A stretch of DNA of 64,000 nt from Plantago major (taxonomy: Eukaryota; Streptophyta; Magnoliopsida; Lamiales; Plantaginaceae): the NCBI GenBank assembly GCA_026545765.1, contig CM048843.1, positions 15,963,200 to 16,027,199 of the forward strand, given 5' to 3'. The notes under the pieces were generated by a model. The model had not been told where the DNA came from. It saw only the letters and a program-made list of their open reading frames with translations, and searched no databases. Below are positions 1 to 11,300 of the stretch, piece by piece. A program made the translations under genes and the position numbers. Position 1 is the stretch's first letter. Every line of letters begins with the position of its first letter.

Positions 1-18
1 AGGAAATGGTGAGTGAAC

Positions 19-383
19 CTGCCGAAGACTTGGGCAGCCGTTTTGACATAGGTCTCAATCATCTGCTCGCGAGTAACATCAGCATCCTTGGGAAACTCCA
101 TAGTGATGAGCCAGTGGTTATAATCACATCCTTCGAAGAGGATAGTGTCTTCATTGATCTCGTCGACATTGGGATCATAGACTCTGCTGCCTCTTGCTGA
201 GAAGAAGAGAGAGGTCGTGGAAGTGAATGGGCGCTGTGCAAGTTTGTTGGTAGTGACGGAGGAGGGAAAAAGGCGAGGGATGGCGGCGGCGGCGATGGGT
301 TGTGGCTGGTGGTGTAGGAGGCTGTGGATGAGCGGAGATGAGGCGGAAATGGCACGCCGGAGGCGGAGAGAGTAGAGTGCCAT
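19..383 (-). CDS. MORF: MORF/RIP organellar RNA-editing factor, exon 1 (partial)
   Basis: This is the first exon of a multiple organellar RNA editing factor (MORF/RIP, DAG-like), a cofactor that binds PPR editing proteins during C-to-U editing in plant organelles. Translation from the ATG at 383 gives an Arg/Ser/Ala-rich, acid-poor leader of about 70 residues that looks like a mitochondrial presequence. The family core follows: [20 protein letters not shown], then a [12 protein letters not shown] stretch. The exon ends at 19 in CAG followed by GTTCACTC, a good donor at the position where MORF genes are interrupted (before the SxEEAKK segment). The remaining exons lie outside the window. The longer minus-strand frame over 59-436 is out of phase with the conserved core and is not the product. 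The presequence suggests a mitochondrial MORF1/8-type member, but one exon cannot settle the paralogue. Confidence 0.85.
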
Positions 384-409
384 GGATGATGGATCGAGTT
401 GAGCAGGTA

Positions 410-431
410 GTGAGAGAGAGAGAGAGAGAGA
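410..431. repeat. (GA)n microsatellite in MORF 5' UTR
   Basis: An uninterrupted GA run lies about 27 bp upstream of the MORF start codon; it reads as CT on the coding strand. Such CT tracts are common in plant leaders. Confidence 0.8.
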
Positions 432-573
432 ATCACAGTGTTAGGGTTTTTAGTAGAGGTTTTACAATTTGGGATTTTTATTTTTTTTTTTGAATAATGG
501 TTAGGCTATGTTCTCTTCAACTGAAAACTCATTCAGTCCAGTTCAGCTCGTCTTCAGTCAATTCATTAAATTC

Positions 574-607
574 ATATTATTATTATTATTATTGTTGTTG
601 TTGTTAA

Positions 608-641
<34 letters not shown>

Positions 642-642
642 T
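574..642. repeat. (ATT/GTT)n trinucleotide repeat
   Basis: Imperfect run of ATT with an internal GTT block. It produces a spurious poly-Leu frame. Confidence 0.85.
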
Positions 643-1099
643 TATCATTTATTTATACACCCGATCTTTTGTACGAGGAAAATAAAAAAATTTATCCAAT
701 TGAGTAATTTTCAACTTTTTTTCTTTATTTCTTTTTAATACGAATTTTAGTAGATCAATGAAATAAAGAGTATAGTTACAATTTGAATTACCCTTATTTT
801 CTATCGTAAAATATGAGTTAATATAAGAAACTACAGGAACCTGAGAGTACCATACAATCTGGTTCAAATACTATGTGAGTACATCTCTAACAAAAAAAGT
901 ACATGTTCTTTTGTGGAAGATATCAGAACAAAAGAATTAAACTCATAAGCTAACGTTGAGTTTTTTCTCAAACTTAACAAATAAAAAACAAGTTAAGCCA
1001 AACCAAAGTCAAATCAAACTCTACAAGTCTTTCAAATGCTCAGACATCCCTTTAAGAACTCTTTTCTTCTTAAAGTCTGGAATATGATATCTTACATCG

Positions 1100-1228
1100 G
1101 GGTCCTTAATTGGTCATAGTTTATGGACTGGTAATTTTGGTTAAGCTTTTAATTATTTTATTTGCTGAATATTGTCCATGCTCTTGTAAACGTTTTCAAG
1201 TTGTAATAAATTTCACCGATTCAAAAAA
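1100..1228 (+). mobile_element. LINE/retroposon 3' tail fragment
   Basis: The segment holds TGCTCTTGTAAACGTTTT, then TTGTAATAAATTTCACCGATTC and a run of nine A. The same layout (TGCTCTTGTAAACGTTATTG, then TTTGCCGTTTC and poly(A)) occurs at 45650-45731. A shared tail followed by poly(A) fits the 3' end of a plant non-LTR retroelement. No coding part is visible. Confidence 0.5.
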
Positions 1229-1465
1229 AAACTAGATAAAGACAGTTTGTACGACAATTAAAATTCGGTTTTAATCGAGTTATCATTGTCATATTGTTTT
1301 CCACGCGGTTGGTTTTAAAGTTTGTTATACAATAATAAATAAAAAGGTAAAGTGACAGAAAAAGAGTAGGAAGAGTGTGAGAAAAATGACAAAAATAATA
1401 TATTTTTTTTAATTGTGATTATATATACCATCATATAATTGTTATTATTATTACAAAATAATTTC

Positions 1466-1520
1466 TTGATTCGATTCGTTTGATTTGATTCGATTCCATT
1501 CGATTCGATTCGATTCGATT
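1466..1520. repeat. (GATTC)n pentanucleotide minisatellite
   Basis: About ten head-to-tail copies of GATTC, some degenerate (GTTTGATTT). Confidence 0.8.
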
Positions 1521-1680
1521 AAAATTGTAGTTGAAGAGAACATAGACTTAGTGTGTGTTTGCAAATGCTTTTACTTGTGTTTTTTTGTCTGCTTCTACTA
1601 AAAGTTGATTTTAAACAAAAGTCTGTAGTCTTATAGATACACAACGTGGTGCAATGCATGCTCAAGTGTTTAATGTAATA

Positions 1681-1928
1681 CTCACTCCATTTCAGAAAAA
1701 GTGTTACATTTTACTATTTCGAATCGTTGTCTTGACATTAATTTACTCTTAAACGATATTAATAAATAAATTATTAAAATTATATAATGAAAATTTAGTA
1801 ATTAAATTTTTATTATATGATTTTATTAAATTATTTACTATTATCGTTTATGAGTAATTTGTGGTTAAACTTGAAGACAGTTGACCGATCAAAGTCAAAA
1901 TGTAACAATTTCTCTGAAATAGAGGGAG
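1681..1928. mobile_element. Stowaway-like MITE, 248 bp
   Basis: The element begins CTCACTCCATTTCAGAAAAA and ends with the matching inverted arm CTGAAATAGAGGGAG. It is flanked on both sides by TA (1679-1680 and 1929-1930), the target duplication of Tc1/mariner-type Stowaway MITEs. The AT-rich interior is also largely self-complementary. It has no coding capacity. Confidence 0.8.
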
Positions 1929-3254
1929 TATAATATTGTCTAACTGCACATTGTTACTACTATAACTAGTGGTAACTTCATTTTAGTAGTATACACTGAA
2001 AAACAACTGAAATAATAACACACTTGAGCTATATATCTCTAATTCAGAACTACTATTTTCTTCCAAGTTATTTCACATATTCCTTTTACTTCTATTTCCT
2101 TGTTTTAATTTCTCAGATATGGTGCCCCATGTACCATACTTCCATGGAAGTTTCTTAATTACCTATTAATTTTTCCGAATATTATAGTTCATCCGTCCGA
2201 CCATGTGACACATTTCTGCCATATTCAATATTGTATTTATTTTTTCCCTAACTAAATCAAAACTGCCAAACACTAACGTAAAATTTAGAGTGAGACAGTC
2301 ATTTTCTTTTATAAAATAGCTTCAAAGTTGTATACGCCAAAAGAATTAAATTGTTAACAAATGAGACAAATTAACATCTAGTGGAGTGATGCATCCAAAC
2401 CTCAATGCAATAAAACAAGAGGTCATTTATCCCCTCCCACCCTAACTTTTATCTTCTCATTGTATGCGAACCTATACGGATCTAAGGGTGTGCATAGTGG
2501 GGCGTTCACCTCACCCCAAAAAATCTGGAATTTTGTCTGTATGTAATATTTTGATAATTTAAGAGTCCTGCTAATCTGCACGAACTTCAAATCTTGATCC
2601 GCCCCTAATTGTATACCACCGTTTCATTAGAATCATTTTACATCTACAATTTTATCAAATCGTGTCACTGGTCTTCTATGTCATCCACTTACAACTTTAA
2701 CATTCACGAATAAACCAGAACTTTGGGACGAAGCAGAGAGAGGATTAAGTATTTAATGGTTGGTATTGTTAATTTGGTATATAGTCTAATTGTGTGCATG
2801 TGAGATGTCCCTCTAAAGCTGGCACAACAAATTGAGATCTTCCTACAACCTATGCACATGAAGATGCAGCTGGATTTTAATACTAATTCCCACCACATTT
2901 AACGCATACAAACCAATCAAAAATTTTTTTTTTTTCATAATCTTGAAACCAAACTACTTTTGATGTATGAATCTCAAGTTAAAGATCACTTCTTGAAACA
3001 GTGTTAGCTTATGTCATGTGTATCAAAAGTTGAAAACAAAGATTCAGTGAAAAAGAAATGTATACGTGTATACAATAAGACTACTTTTAAGAAAAGGGAT
3101 TGTTTATTGGCTTATCATGCTGATTCCCTATTTCCAGGATCTTTCATTAAGCTCTTCATATTGAGTTCCAAGAAAATAAAAAACACATCTTTCTTCTTGT
3201 ATGAGTGAAAAGGAAAGATCTTTGCTTTCGTTTATTTGCATTTGAGGTTCAGAA

Positions 3255-6200
3255 ATGGAGCATTTAACTTTAAGGGAAGGAAGGTCATTGTCTGAAACAC
3301 CAACATGGTCAGTTGCTACAGTAACAACAGTCTTGGTTTTTGTATGCTTGTTTGCTCAACGAGCCATTTACCGATTTGGGAAGGTTAGTTCACTCATAAA
3401 GTCTCATTTTTCGATTTGGTTTCGGTTTTTTAATGGTTCTTGGTCTTGAAAATGTGTTTGGCTGCAGTGGTTGATGAAGACAAAGAGGAAAGCTTTGTTT
3501 GCATCTCTGGAGAAAATCAAGGAAGGTACTGTTTTAAGCAGTGTGTATTATTGCCTTTCTTGAGTTTAATTTACCACCTGATTTGATTACTTTATTATTC
3601 AGTTCTTTCTTGTTTGTTGGTTTACTTAAGTAGAAGTCCATTGCAATTTGAATACAGAATCAGGTAAGAGTGGTTTATTTGCGAAACCATTCGTGTTTGC
3701 AGAACAGCAGAAGGTTCTTATAATGAGAAGGCCTTTTTTTTTCTCTGCTACAAAGAAGCTATAATTAGTTTAAGCAAAGCTTTTACACATAGGTACTCAT
3801 AGGTATCTGTTTATGTTAATTTATTTCTTGATTTTTCAGTCTTATCAGCAGTATCATTTTATTGCTTGAGCAGTAATGAATTTACATTCAGCCTTGTATC
3901 TGTGGACTAAGCGTTTGTCATATTTGAAGCAGAGCTTATGCTGCTCGGGATAATTTCTCTATTACTGAGGCAATGGGCAAAGTGGATATCGCAGATTTGT
4001 GTGAACTCATCGCTCTTCGATAGTAAGTTCTTCAGTTGTTCCGAGTCAGACTATGGTGAAACTGAGAGAATGTTGCTCATGGAACACGTGAACGGAACTG
4101 ACATTCCTCCAAAAGGGCTTACTTATACAATATCTCACATCTGTGGTGAGGTAAAATTTCCTGATTCTTTAACATAGTTCCAATCATTGCAAGAAAAGGA
4201 TCTTTATGTTAAATCTGGTATTTTTAATCAGGGGCGCGAACCTTTTGTTTCTCCTGAAGGTCTTGAACAACTCCACAGGTTCTTGTTTGTTCTTGCCATG
4301 ACTCATGTTGTGTACAGTTGTATGACGGTCGGTTTAGCCATGAGCAAGGTACTGTGTTTTCATCCTCACTGCAGAAGTTCATGGATGAAGCTATTTGTTT
4401 AGTCCTGAAAATTTGCGAAGTCTCAAATTTCAAGTGGTTGTAGATATACAGCTGGAGAAAATGGGAAATTCAGGCAACTGTAATAGCTGAGGCGAATGCA
4501 CATGGTATTTGAAAATGAAATCCTACTTATGATTGATTTATCTTGATTGAAGTCACATATTTAAATTATGCACCGGACGTGTTTTGAACAGCAAAGAACA
4601 AGGTGATGAGGCGACAAATCACGTTCGCGTCACATCATGCATCCCATCCATGGAGCAGGAGTCAAGTTCTCATTTGGATGGTAATAGTTCTTTCCTCTAG
4701 TGCTCACATGTCATGCCTTGACCAAATACCCCTCTGCAGATTATGAGGGACCTTAAGCAGATGTTATGTAACTACAGAAACTTCTTTTTCTTACTTGTAA
4801 TGTTCTAGACAGATTATTCTTAAAAACCTTAACCTCTGGACAGAAATGCCTTTTCTGCTATTATAAAAAGCTAATTACAAGAACTCCATGTTGCTGATAT
4901 TCGTCGCATGCCACTATTGTAGCTTTGCTTTCTGAAGCAATTTAGGCGGTCGATACACAAGGCAGATTACATGGCATTACGACTGGGTTTCATCACTGTG
5001 GGTATTCACCTGCATTACTAAATTTTTCCTTATCTGAGCAAGGATCTGGAGAGAATAAAACCTCTTTTCTTTGTTTATATATTTACAAGCATACTGGTTT
5101 TTGTGAACTTTGCAGAAGCACAAACTGCCACTGACCTACAATTTTCATAAGTACATGGTGCGTAGCATGGAAGACGAGTTTTATGGGATCGTTGGTATTA
5201 GGTGCGTATGAAACATAAACTCGGAAAAACTAGACATGATTAAATTTATTGATTTCTACAAAGTTATTTCTCTTGAACTCACCAAATGAAAAGCTGGAAG
5301 TCTGCTAAAACAGAAATATATGTATGCTTTTGCAGTTGGCCTCTGTGGGGTTATGCCATACTAAGCATCTTCGTGAACATACATGGTATCGAATCCTGCT
5401 ATATCAGAAATGAGAAAACTATGAGCTTTATTTTTCCTTCACAGGCGTAACTTTTCCTTTCCTTTTGTGTGTTGCAGGCATTAATATCTACTTCTGGCTA
5501 TCGTTTATACCTGTAATTGTAAGCATGTCTGAATTCCTTGCAAATTGTGAAGGTACTCTTCACTATTTCTGAGTTCTAACAGAACTTACTTTCGTGTTTT
5601 GAAGCTTGTCATGTTGGTTGGAACAAAACTCCAGCATGTCGTCTCCCTTTTAGCACTTGAGATTGTACAACCTCAGGGACCATTTACTGGAACGCACGTG
5701 AAACCACGTGATGGATTGTTCTGGTTTGGAAAACCAGAAATTCTGCTACGCTTGATCCAGTTTATCTCATTTCAGGTGAGTAGCACATTACGCGATAGGT
5801 CAACTCCCTAGAGGTGTTATTGCTTGATGATCGATCTGCATTCCTCATTAACCAACTTTACTTGCAGAATGCTTTCGAGATGGCAACATTCATCTGGTCT
5901 CTGGTAACTAATCGAAATCTCAACTATATACACCTTTTATTTTAAAGCTGCTTTCGGGTTGATACTGGCTTAGTTTCTTCAACATGCCTTTAAACAATAC
6001 ACTCAACACATACTTGTGTTTGTGCAGTGGGGATTCCCGCAAAGATCATGTTTCATGAAAAACCACGCAATGATCATCGTCCGGCTAATATCAGGGTATA
6101 GTGGGTTCTAAAGATCAAAAGTTACAATTGTGTCTTAGCTCCTCATTTTGCAATAGAATGTTATGATTCACTCTGCTACATTTTTCAATACTCGCAGAGT

Positions 6201-6761
6201 CCTAGTTCAGTTCTGGTGTAGCTACAGCACTGTCGGCTTGAATGTGCTCGTTACAACGGTCAGCTATTGACACTGTTCATTCAAATAATTACTTCATCTG
6301 AATTGTAACATAGTCATATAAACTTCATTGTTCTTTTCTACTGAATTCAGATGGGATCACGCCCGAAAAAAGCTTTAATAGCTGAAAGTGTACGAGATTC
6401 GCTACACAGTTGGTGCAAGAGGGTGAAGGAAAGGTCCAAGGCTACAAACTCGATCACTACTCGATCAACATGTTCACTTGACTCGGTAATTGATGAGGGG
6501 GACGAGATTAACACGATTGGTTCGGGTACGTTATCACATTGTTCGTCTAAAATGTCGCTAAACCACTTGGATGAGAATGTGCTGCCACATGAGGATCCAG
6601 AGTCTGCTTTTGAGAGCTCGGGGCCAATTGAGAACGAGGACGATATTTCATTCAGACACATGCTACATTCATCCGAAATACAACCAGATGGTATAGAAGA
6701 GGATGATGGTATAGAGGAAGGCAAGGTTCAGTCTCTTCTTGATCTGTTTCTAAAAGATTGA
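3255..6761 (+). CDS. MLO: MLO-like seven-transmembrane protein (MLO4/11 clade)
   Basis: This is a complete 15-exon gene of 556 aa. Exons: 3255-3383, 3468-3525, 3933-4150, 4232-4348, 4444-4504, 4592-4680, 4923-4997, 5116-5201, 5336-5385, 5478-5518, 5605-5775, 5868-5903, 6028-6095, 6198-6258, 6351-6761; all borders are GT-AG and phases agree. MLO proteins are plasma-membrane seven-helix proteins with a cytosolic calmodulin-binding tail. The N-terminus [20 protein letters not shown], the YSWRKWE and SFMKNH-type loops and the [16 protein letters not shown] segment follow Arabidopsis MLO4/MLO11 (clade I) closely. The calmodulin-binding helix lies around [20 protein letters not shown]. The tail ends SLLDLFLKD, like the LLELF end of MLO4. 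Clade I members act in root thigmomorphogenesis and not in powdery-mildew susceptibility (family knowledge). No lesions are seen. Confidence 0.93.
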
Positions 6762-7408
6762 AACTCTGATTTCTACTAACATTTTTCTTTACACGAAATT
6801 TTAGGAGCAAATATTTACATGCTATGTTTATAGATTGGAAGAAAAGAGAATGTGAAAATCATACCTTATCTTATGTAACTTGCTACAATCTACTTCCATT
6901 GTTTGTCATTGTTACCTGGAAATTTGAATACCAGGTATGGATAAGAGGCTCGTGGGATTGACGTGAGGGGTCAGGGATGGGTATATTTTTGGGGCGAACT
7001 TTTGGCAAATAATAAGATGAATGAAGGACAATTCCGACTCTGTTTTGCCTACGGACAAGGAAGCTATAAGTAATGCGAACTATGAATCTTAAGGAGAGTT
7101 CAATCCTCACTCAGGTTGAACTCTGGCAACATGCTTAACACATGCAACTCAAACGGAAAGCGAAGATAAGATATGCCAACCATATAAGCTAACTTATCAA
7201 CTACTCCGTTTCAGTAGGCATATGGCTACCATTCACCTAATCAACTACGAAGATAAGATACCGAGGATAAGATATGAGATGGAAGTGTATTATTATATGA
7301 CAAGTCTGTTATACGAATAAAAAATAGAAATATAATGTGCAATTAACAATATTTAACTCAAACAGTAAAACTCAAATCACCATCAACAGACAAAAGTTGA
7401 ACAGAGAA
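6762..7408. other. Spacer between convergent MLO and ferredoxin genes
   Basis: This holds the 3' flanks of two convergent genes. No gene or clear repeat was found. Confidence 0.6.
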
Positions 7409-7849
7409 TTAAGCAGTGAGGGTTTCCTCCTGGTGAGTCTGAAGTACAACATCACTAGTAGGGTAAGCAACGCAGGTCAGCACCCATCCTTCCTCAATCT
7501 GATCATCATCCAAGAAGTTTCCGTCCGACTGGTCGACTGAACCGCTGACGACCTTACCAGCGCATGAAGAGCAGGATCCAGCACGGCACGAAAATGGCAG
7601 ATCATGTCCACATTCTTCAGCATGGTCAAGAATGTAGACGTCGTCAGGGCACTCGAACGAGATCTCTCCATCAGGAGTCTGCAGCGTGACGTTGTAGGTC
7701 GCCATACAGGACACATTACCCCTGGACTGCATTTTCAAGCCAAAGAGGCCCCCGGATTGCTTGAGGCTGGGGAAGGAGACTGCTGGTGCTGCCACCGGCT
7801 TGCGGGGGAGCACGGCGGTGGCGAACATGGTTCCAGATAAGGTCGCCAT
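7409..7849 (-). CDS. FD: Chloroplast [2Fe-2S] ferredoxin
   Basis: An intronless 146-aa precursor of plant-type ferredoxin, the stromal electron carrier from photosystem I to FNR, nitrite reductase and thioredoxin reductase. Residues 1 to about 49 form a Ser/Pro/Lys-rich transit peptide ending near NVSCMA, and the mature part starts [10 protein letters not shown]. The cluster ligands are C88, C93, C96 and C126 in the pattern [12 protein letters not shown]...VLTC. The end EETLTA matches leaf-type ferredoxins. An extra cysteine at residue 80 (AEECGHDLP, where most have AEE(A/E)G) is unusual, and the mature N-terminus ([13 protein letters not shown]) is divergent. The length is normal for the family. 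The gene is convergent with MLO and is followed upstream by a G-box. Confidence 0.97.
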   Translation of the reverse strand: MATLSGTMFATAVLPRKPVAAPAVSFPSLKQSGGLFGLKMQSRGNVSCMATYNVTLQTPDGEISFECPDDVYILDHAEECGHDLPFSCRAGSCSSCAGKVVSGSVDQSDGNFLDDDQIEEGWVLTCVAYPTSDVVLQTHQEETLTA

Positions 7850-7948
7850 TTAAATTTGTGAGGAGAGAATGAGAAAACAGAGCACGAGTGTTGAAGCAAA
7901 TGAGAAAGCAGGGCGAGAGGCTTGTGATAGTGTGGTTTTGTGGCAGGG

Positions 7949-7964
7949 TTTTATCCTCCACGTG
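7949..7964 (-). promoter_or_regulatory. G-box and GATAA element upstream of ferredoxin
   Basis: CACGTG (7959-7964) lies about 110 bp upstream of the ferredoxin ATG. On the coding strand it is followed by GGATAAAACC. A G-box beside a GATAA box is typical of light-regulated photosynthesis promoters. The assignment rests on motif and position only. Confidence 0.45.
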
Positions 7965-8068
7965 TCAGGTTTATGTGGCTCGTTTTATCTTTTTATCATC
8001 AATCCCTGCATCTTTTTGTGAACGTTCATTTCTAGTGATACAGTTTTATGAGGATAAACTGGTCTGTG

Positions 8069-8070
<2 letters not shown>

Positions 8071-8100
<30 letters not shown>
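8071..8100. repeat. Poly(A) homopolymer, 30 bp
   Basis: Thirty consecutive A. No upstream retroposon signature was recognised, so it may be a simple slippage tract. Confidence 0.8.
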
Positions 8101-8102
<2 letters not shown>

Positions 8103-8367
8103 GTCAAATTGTGAAGGGGAAAAGTAGGTGACATGTATCGCAAGATTTAATGACTACTAAATAATAATCTGCATCCTAAAATACATAAGAAGCTCCATTT
8201 TACAACAGGGACAATTGTCAGGGACTCCCTACAATCTTGAGTTACACAAATCATCATGGAATTCGGACATATAGGTTCTGCTACACATTTGCCACAAACC
8301 TGGCATTGCCTCCATCTCTTGGTTTGATACCTGAATTCTAGCTTTGTTACAATGGTTTCTGAGCTCT

Positions 8368-11300
8368 TCAGTCGCATTTGATGTTTCGGTATATCCTTCT
8401 TACGAACAAATTTGAGCCCAAGTAGCCAACAGCACCTGCAAGCGCACAACCAACAAGTATGAAGTAAATCAAACTAGCCACACATCTTACTGAAAACTTT
8501 ATTGGCTCTAGCAGTGTTTGATTTTTAAAACGGATCACACCTTACTGTTTTAGAAAATGCATGCTTGCAACTCTCTAAAACAAGTATTATAAATGCATAA
8601 TGCTTGGTGAACATATATAGTATATTTCAATCCTCAGGGGAATCGCCAAATACCTCGCTCGGACAAAATATCATTAACGTGTAAGAATGCAAAAATTGAA
8701 AAGCTTACCGCAAAGAATTCCCAATCCAAGGCAGAACATCATTGTGTAACCGAAATAGAAGCTAATCTGGAAGAACCCTGACATCTTTGTCTTCACGTAG
8801 TAGTAATATATAGAATATAAAAACACGTAGACCGCTGTAGAGGCCGCAGAAAAGAAGGAAGTCCAGTGCCAGTGATAATTCTCAGCGTTAAGAAGGAAGT
8901 ATGTTCCCACAATTGTCACACAGACTGTAACAATTGTGAGAATAAGGAAAACCAGAAGCATAAAGCCATAGACATAATACACCTGTGCACAAGAATCAGA
9001 AGAATAATGTATTAGCAAGGCAAATACAATACGAAATTTAGTAATTATTATCACACTGTAAGCAACAAATATATAACTACAAAGACAGTAGAGATTCATT
9101 TCCTATTGCATAGGACTCGGCATTGTTCCTTTTAGCTTTTCTGTAAGCTAGATAACAAACCTAGTAGAACCTCCATCACCATTTAATAAGACAACTTAAA
9201 AAAGGAATTTTCTGGATACCATCTCAGGTTCCACTATAAACTCAAAACAGTTTGGAAACATGAATACCCTATGATAATAAAGGTGGCTTGCGAGCCACTT
9301 AAGGAAGGAAAAAAAAAAACGATTGTCAGCAGATGGAAGGTCTTGGCTCCTGCATGCATAGACAATTCTGGTGGTCTTCCAAGGTCGTTACTACTAGCTA
9401 AGACCTGGGCTCAGCTCGTAGAAATGCATCTTATGATTATAAAACAATGTGAGGATAGCACTGCGAATAAAAAGCCAAAGACATAAAGTTCGACAATATG
9501 CCTGAAAGAAGTACATGAGAAAATTTCTCCCACAGTTCACTTCATTGTAAAATCACTCAGATTTTCCCTATTATATCTAAACAGGTTCTTTAACTCTGGA
9601 TCATACTCGTTAGTTGCCATAGTGTGGCCCAGTCAACATATAATCAAAATTCCCAGAAATGATTTAAGCAACAAAATTCTGTTAATTGTGTCCATCAAAT
9701 CCACAAAGGGTCAAACAAGTCATGATACCTTGTAATTCCAGAAGGACGTGAATACAAAGTACATTTCAATGAATATGCTGCCAAAGGGAAGCAATCCTCC
9801 CATCATAGAGATGATAGAAGGTGTCAGGTACCACTTTTTCTCTGGAATTGGTCGGGGAATGGTCTTCACGCGGCATGGACTGTTTGGAGCACCACTCCAG
9901 TTTCTTCCAACTATTGTGCCCAGCAGTGCCAGTGGAAAAGAAATAAAGCCCCATATAACAAAAACGACAACAATTGTTCCAAACGGTATAGCTGCTAGGG
10001 CTCCATAGAATATAGCAATAGTGTTCAATACAAAACCAATTCCAAAGCAAAGAAAAGGGAATAGTGAAGCGGTGAGGATCATTGACTTGATCCAGTCTTT
10101 ACCTGCATAACAGCATAAGTACCAAGTTTTGGATTATGTTGAGATGAACAAGAAAAGAACCCATATAGACACGCATAAAGCACTATTTAAGTAAATGCAG
10201 ATATAACAGACAAACGAAGAATTAATTCCGACAGAAAGTGGAAAAAACTGCAAATAAATTACATTCTTACCCCCATGGCGTGAATACATTCCACCACTGA
10301 CATATCCAGAGATGAATGAGGTTAAGGCATAACATACTATGAAAGTGGTGACAATAGCTCCTCTCCTGAATAAAACATGAAGGGTAGAAAACAAACTGTT
10401 ATAAGTAACATGCCCAACTGAAAAACTTCCAGAGGAGGAAAGGTGATGGCAATTGAATTTTCAGTTTATAAGAACCACTCTCTTCGCCCCATTTATTTTT
10501 CTGTAAGTTTTCCTTGACTACTTTTTCTTACTAGTTACTACACACTCCTAAAGACCATGCAAAAAGCAAATGTAAAGGAAATGAATGGAACGGAGGGAGT
10601 ATAGCCAAAGAGTGGTAACAGAGGAAGAACAGAAAAGTGGAATGGGGCTGCAAAATTACTGGGAAATTAACATAGCATTTTGATACTTTAACAAAGAAAA
10701 ATCATGACATACCCGATATACAACATGTGAACAATGGCAAACACAATGACAAGAAGAATAAGCAATGCTAGTTGTGCGCCAGTGCCAACGAGGGCAGATA
10801 GTAAAACTAGGCCACGAGGGGTCCGGAATACGTCACCGTGAACGAGTTTCCAACCAGATTCTTCACTCACATCTCGTTCCTAGAGATAAAGAATTTATAA
10901 CCATCGACACTGGATATATGCAAGAACTCAAAACTAGGGATGAAATTATTACCAGGGTTTCTAGGTCTTCATCCTCACGAGCATATTTAGCATAATCATT
11001 TCGCAATGTGCGCATCAAAATCATTGACACAAGGCCGGTAAGGAATATAACCATCATGAAGGAATTGAAAATGGAGAACCAGTGAATCTGCCAGTAGAGA
11101 GTAAGTCATTCATGTGACTATCACACCCCAAAAATGGTTAGAAATAATAATTCCCATTATGACACAGCTACCTGATGCTCAAAGAATGGATAGTCCAGGT
11201 AGACATCAAAACGTCGTGCAAAGGAAATGTTTGTCGGAACCCATTTTACTGAATATGTCAGGTCAAATGTTCTTCCAACCTCTAATTGTTTTGGGTTTTG

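Larger units (their letters stand above)
384..3254. other. Intergenic region between MORF and MLO genes
   Basis: This AT-rich spacer carries the MORF 5' flank, several simple repeats, a poly(A)-ended LINE-like tail near 1228 and a Stowaway MITE at 1681-1928. The stretch around 2480-2610, ending in a GATCCGCCCCTAATT-like phrase, resembles 34440-34620 and is probably a dispersed transposon fragment. I see no host gene here. The 76-aa Leu-rich frame at 508-738 is only a translated trinucleotide repeat. Confidence 0.6.
7850..8367. other. Ferredoxin upstream region and TMN1 3' flank
   Basis: This region contains the ferredoxin promoter, a 30-bp homopolymer A run (8071-8100) and the sequence 3' of the TMN1 stop codon. 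No further gene is seen. Confidence 0.6.

Noticed and set aside
59..436. 125-aa minus-strand frame over the MORF exon
   Set aside because: Out of phase with the conserved CDYNHWL core. The correct frame starts at 383 and ends at a splice donor.
508..738. Poly-Leu 76-aa frame
   Set aside because: Translation of an ATT/GTT microsatellite.
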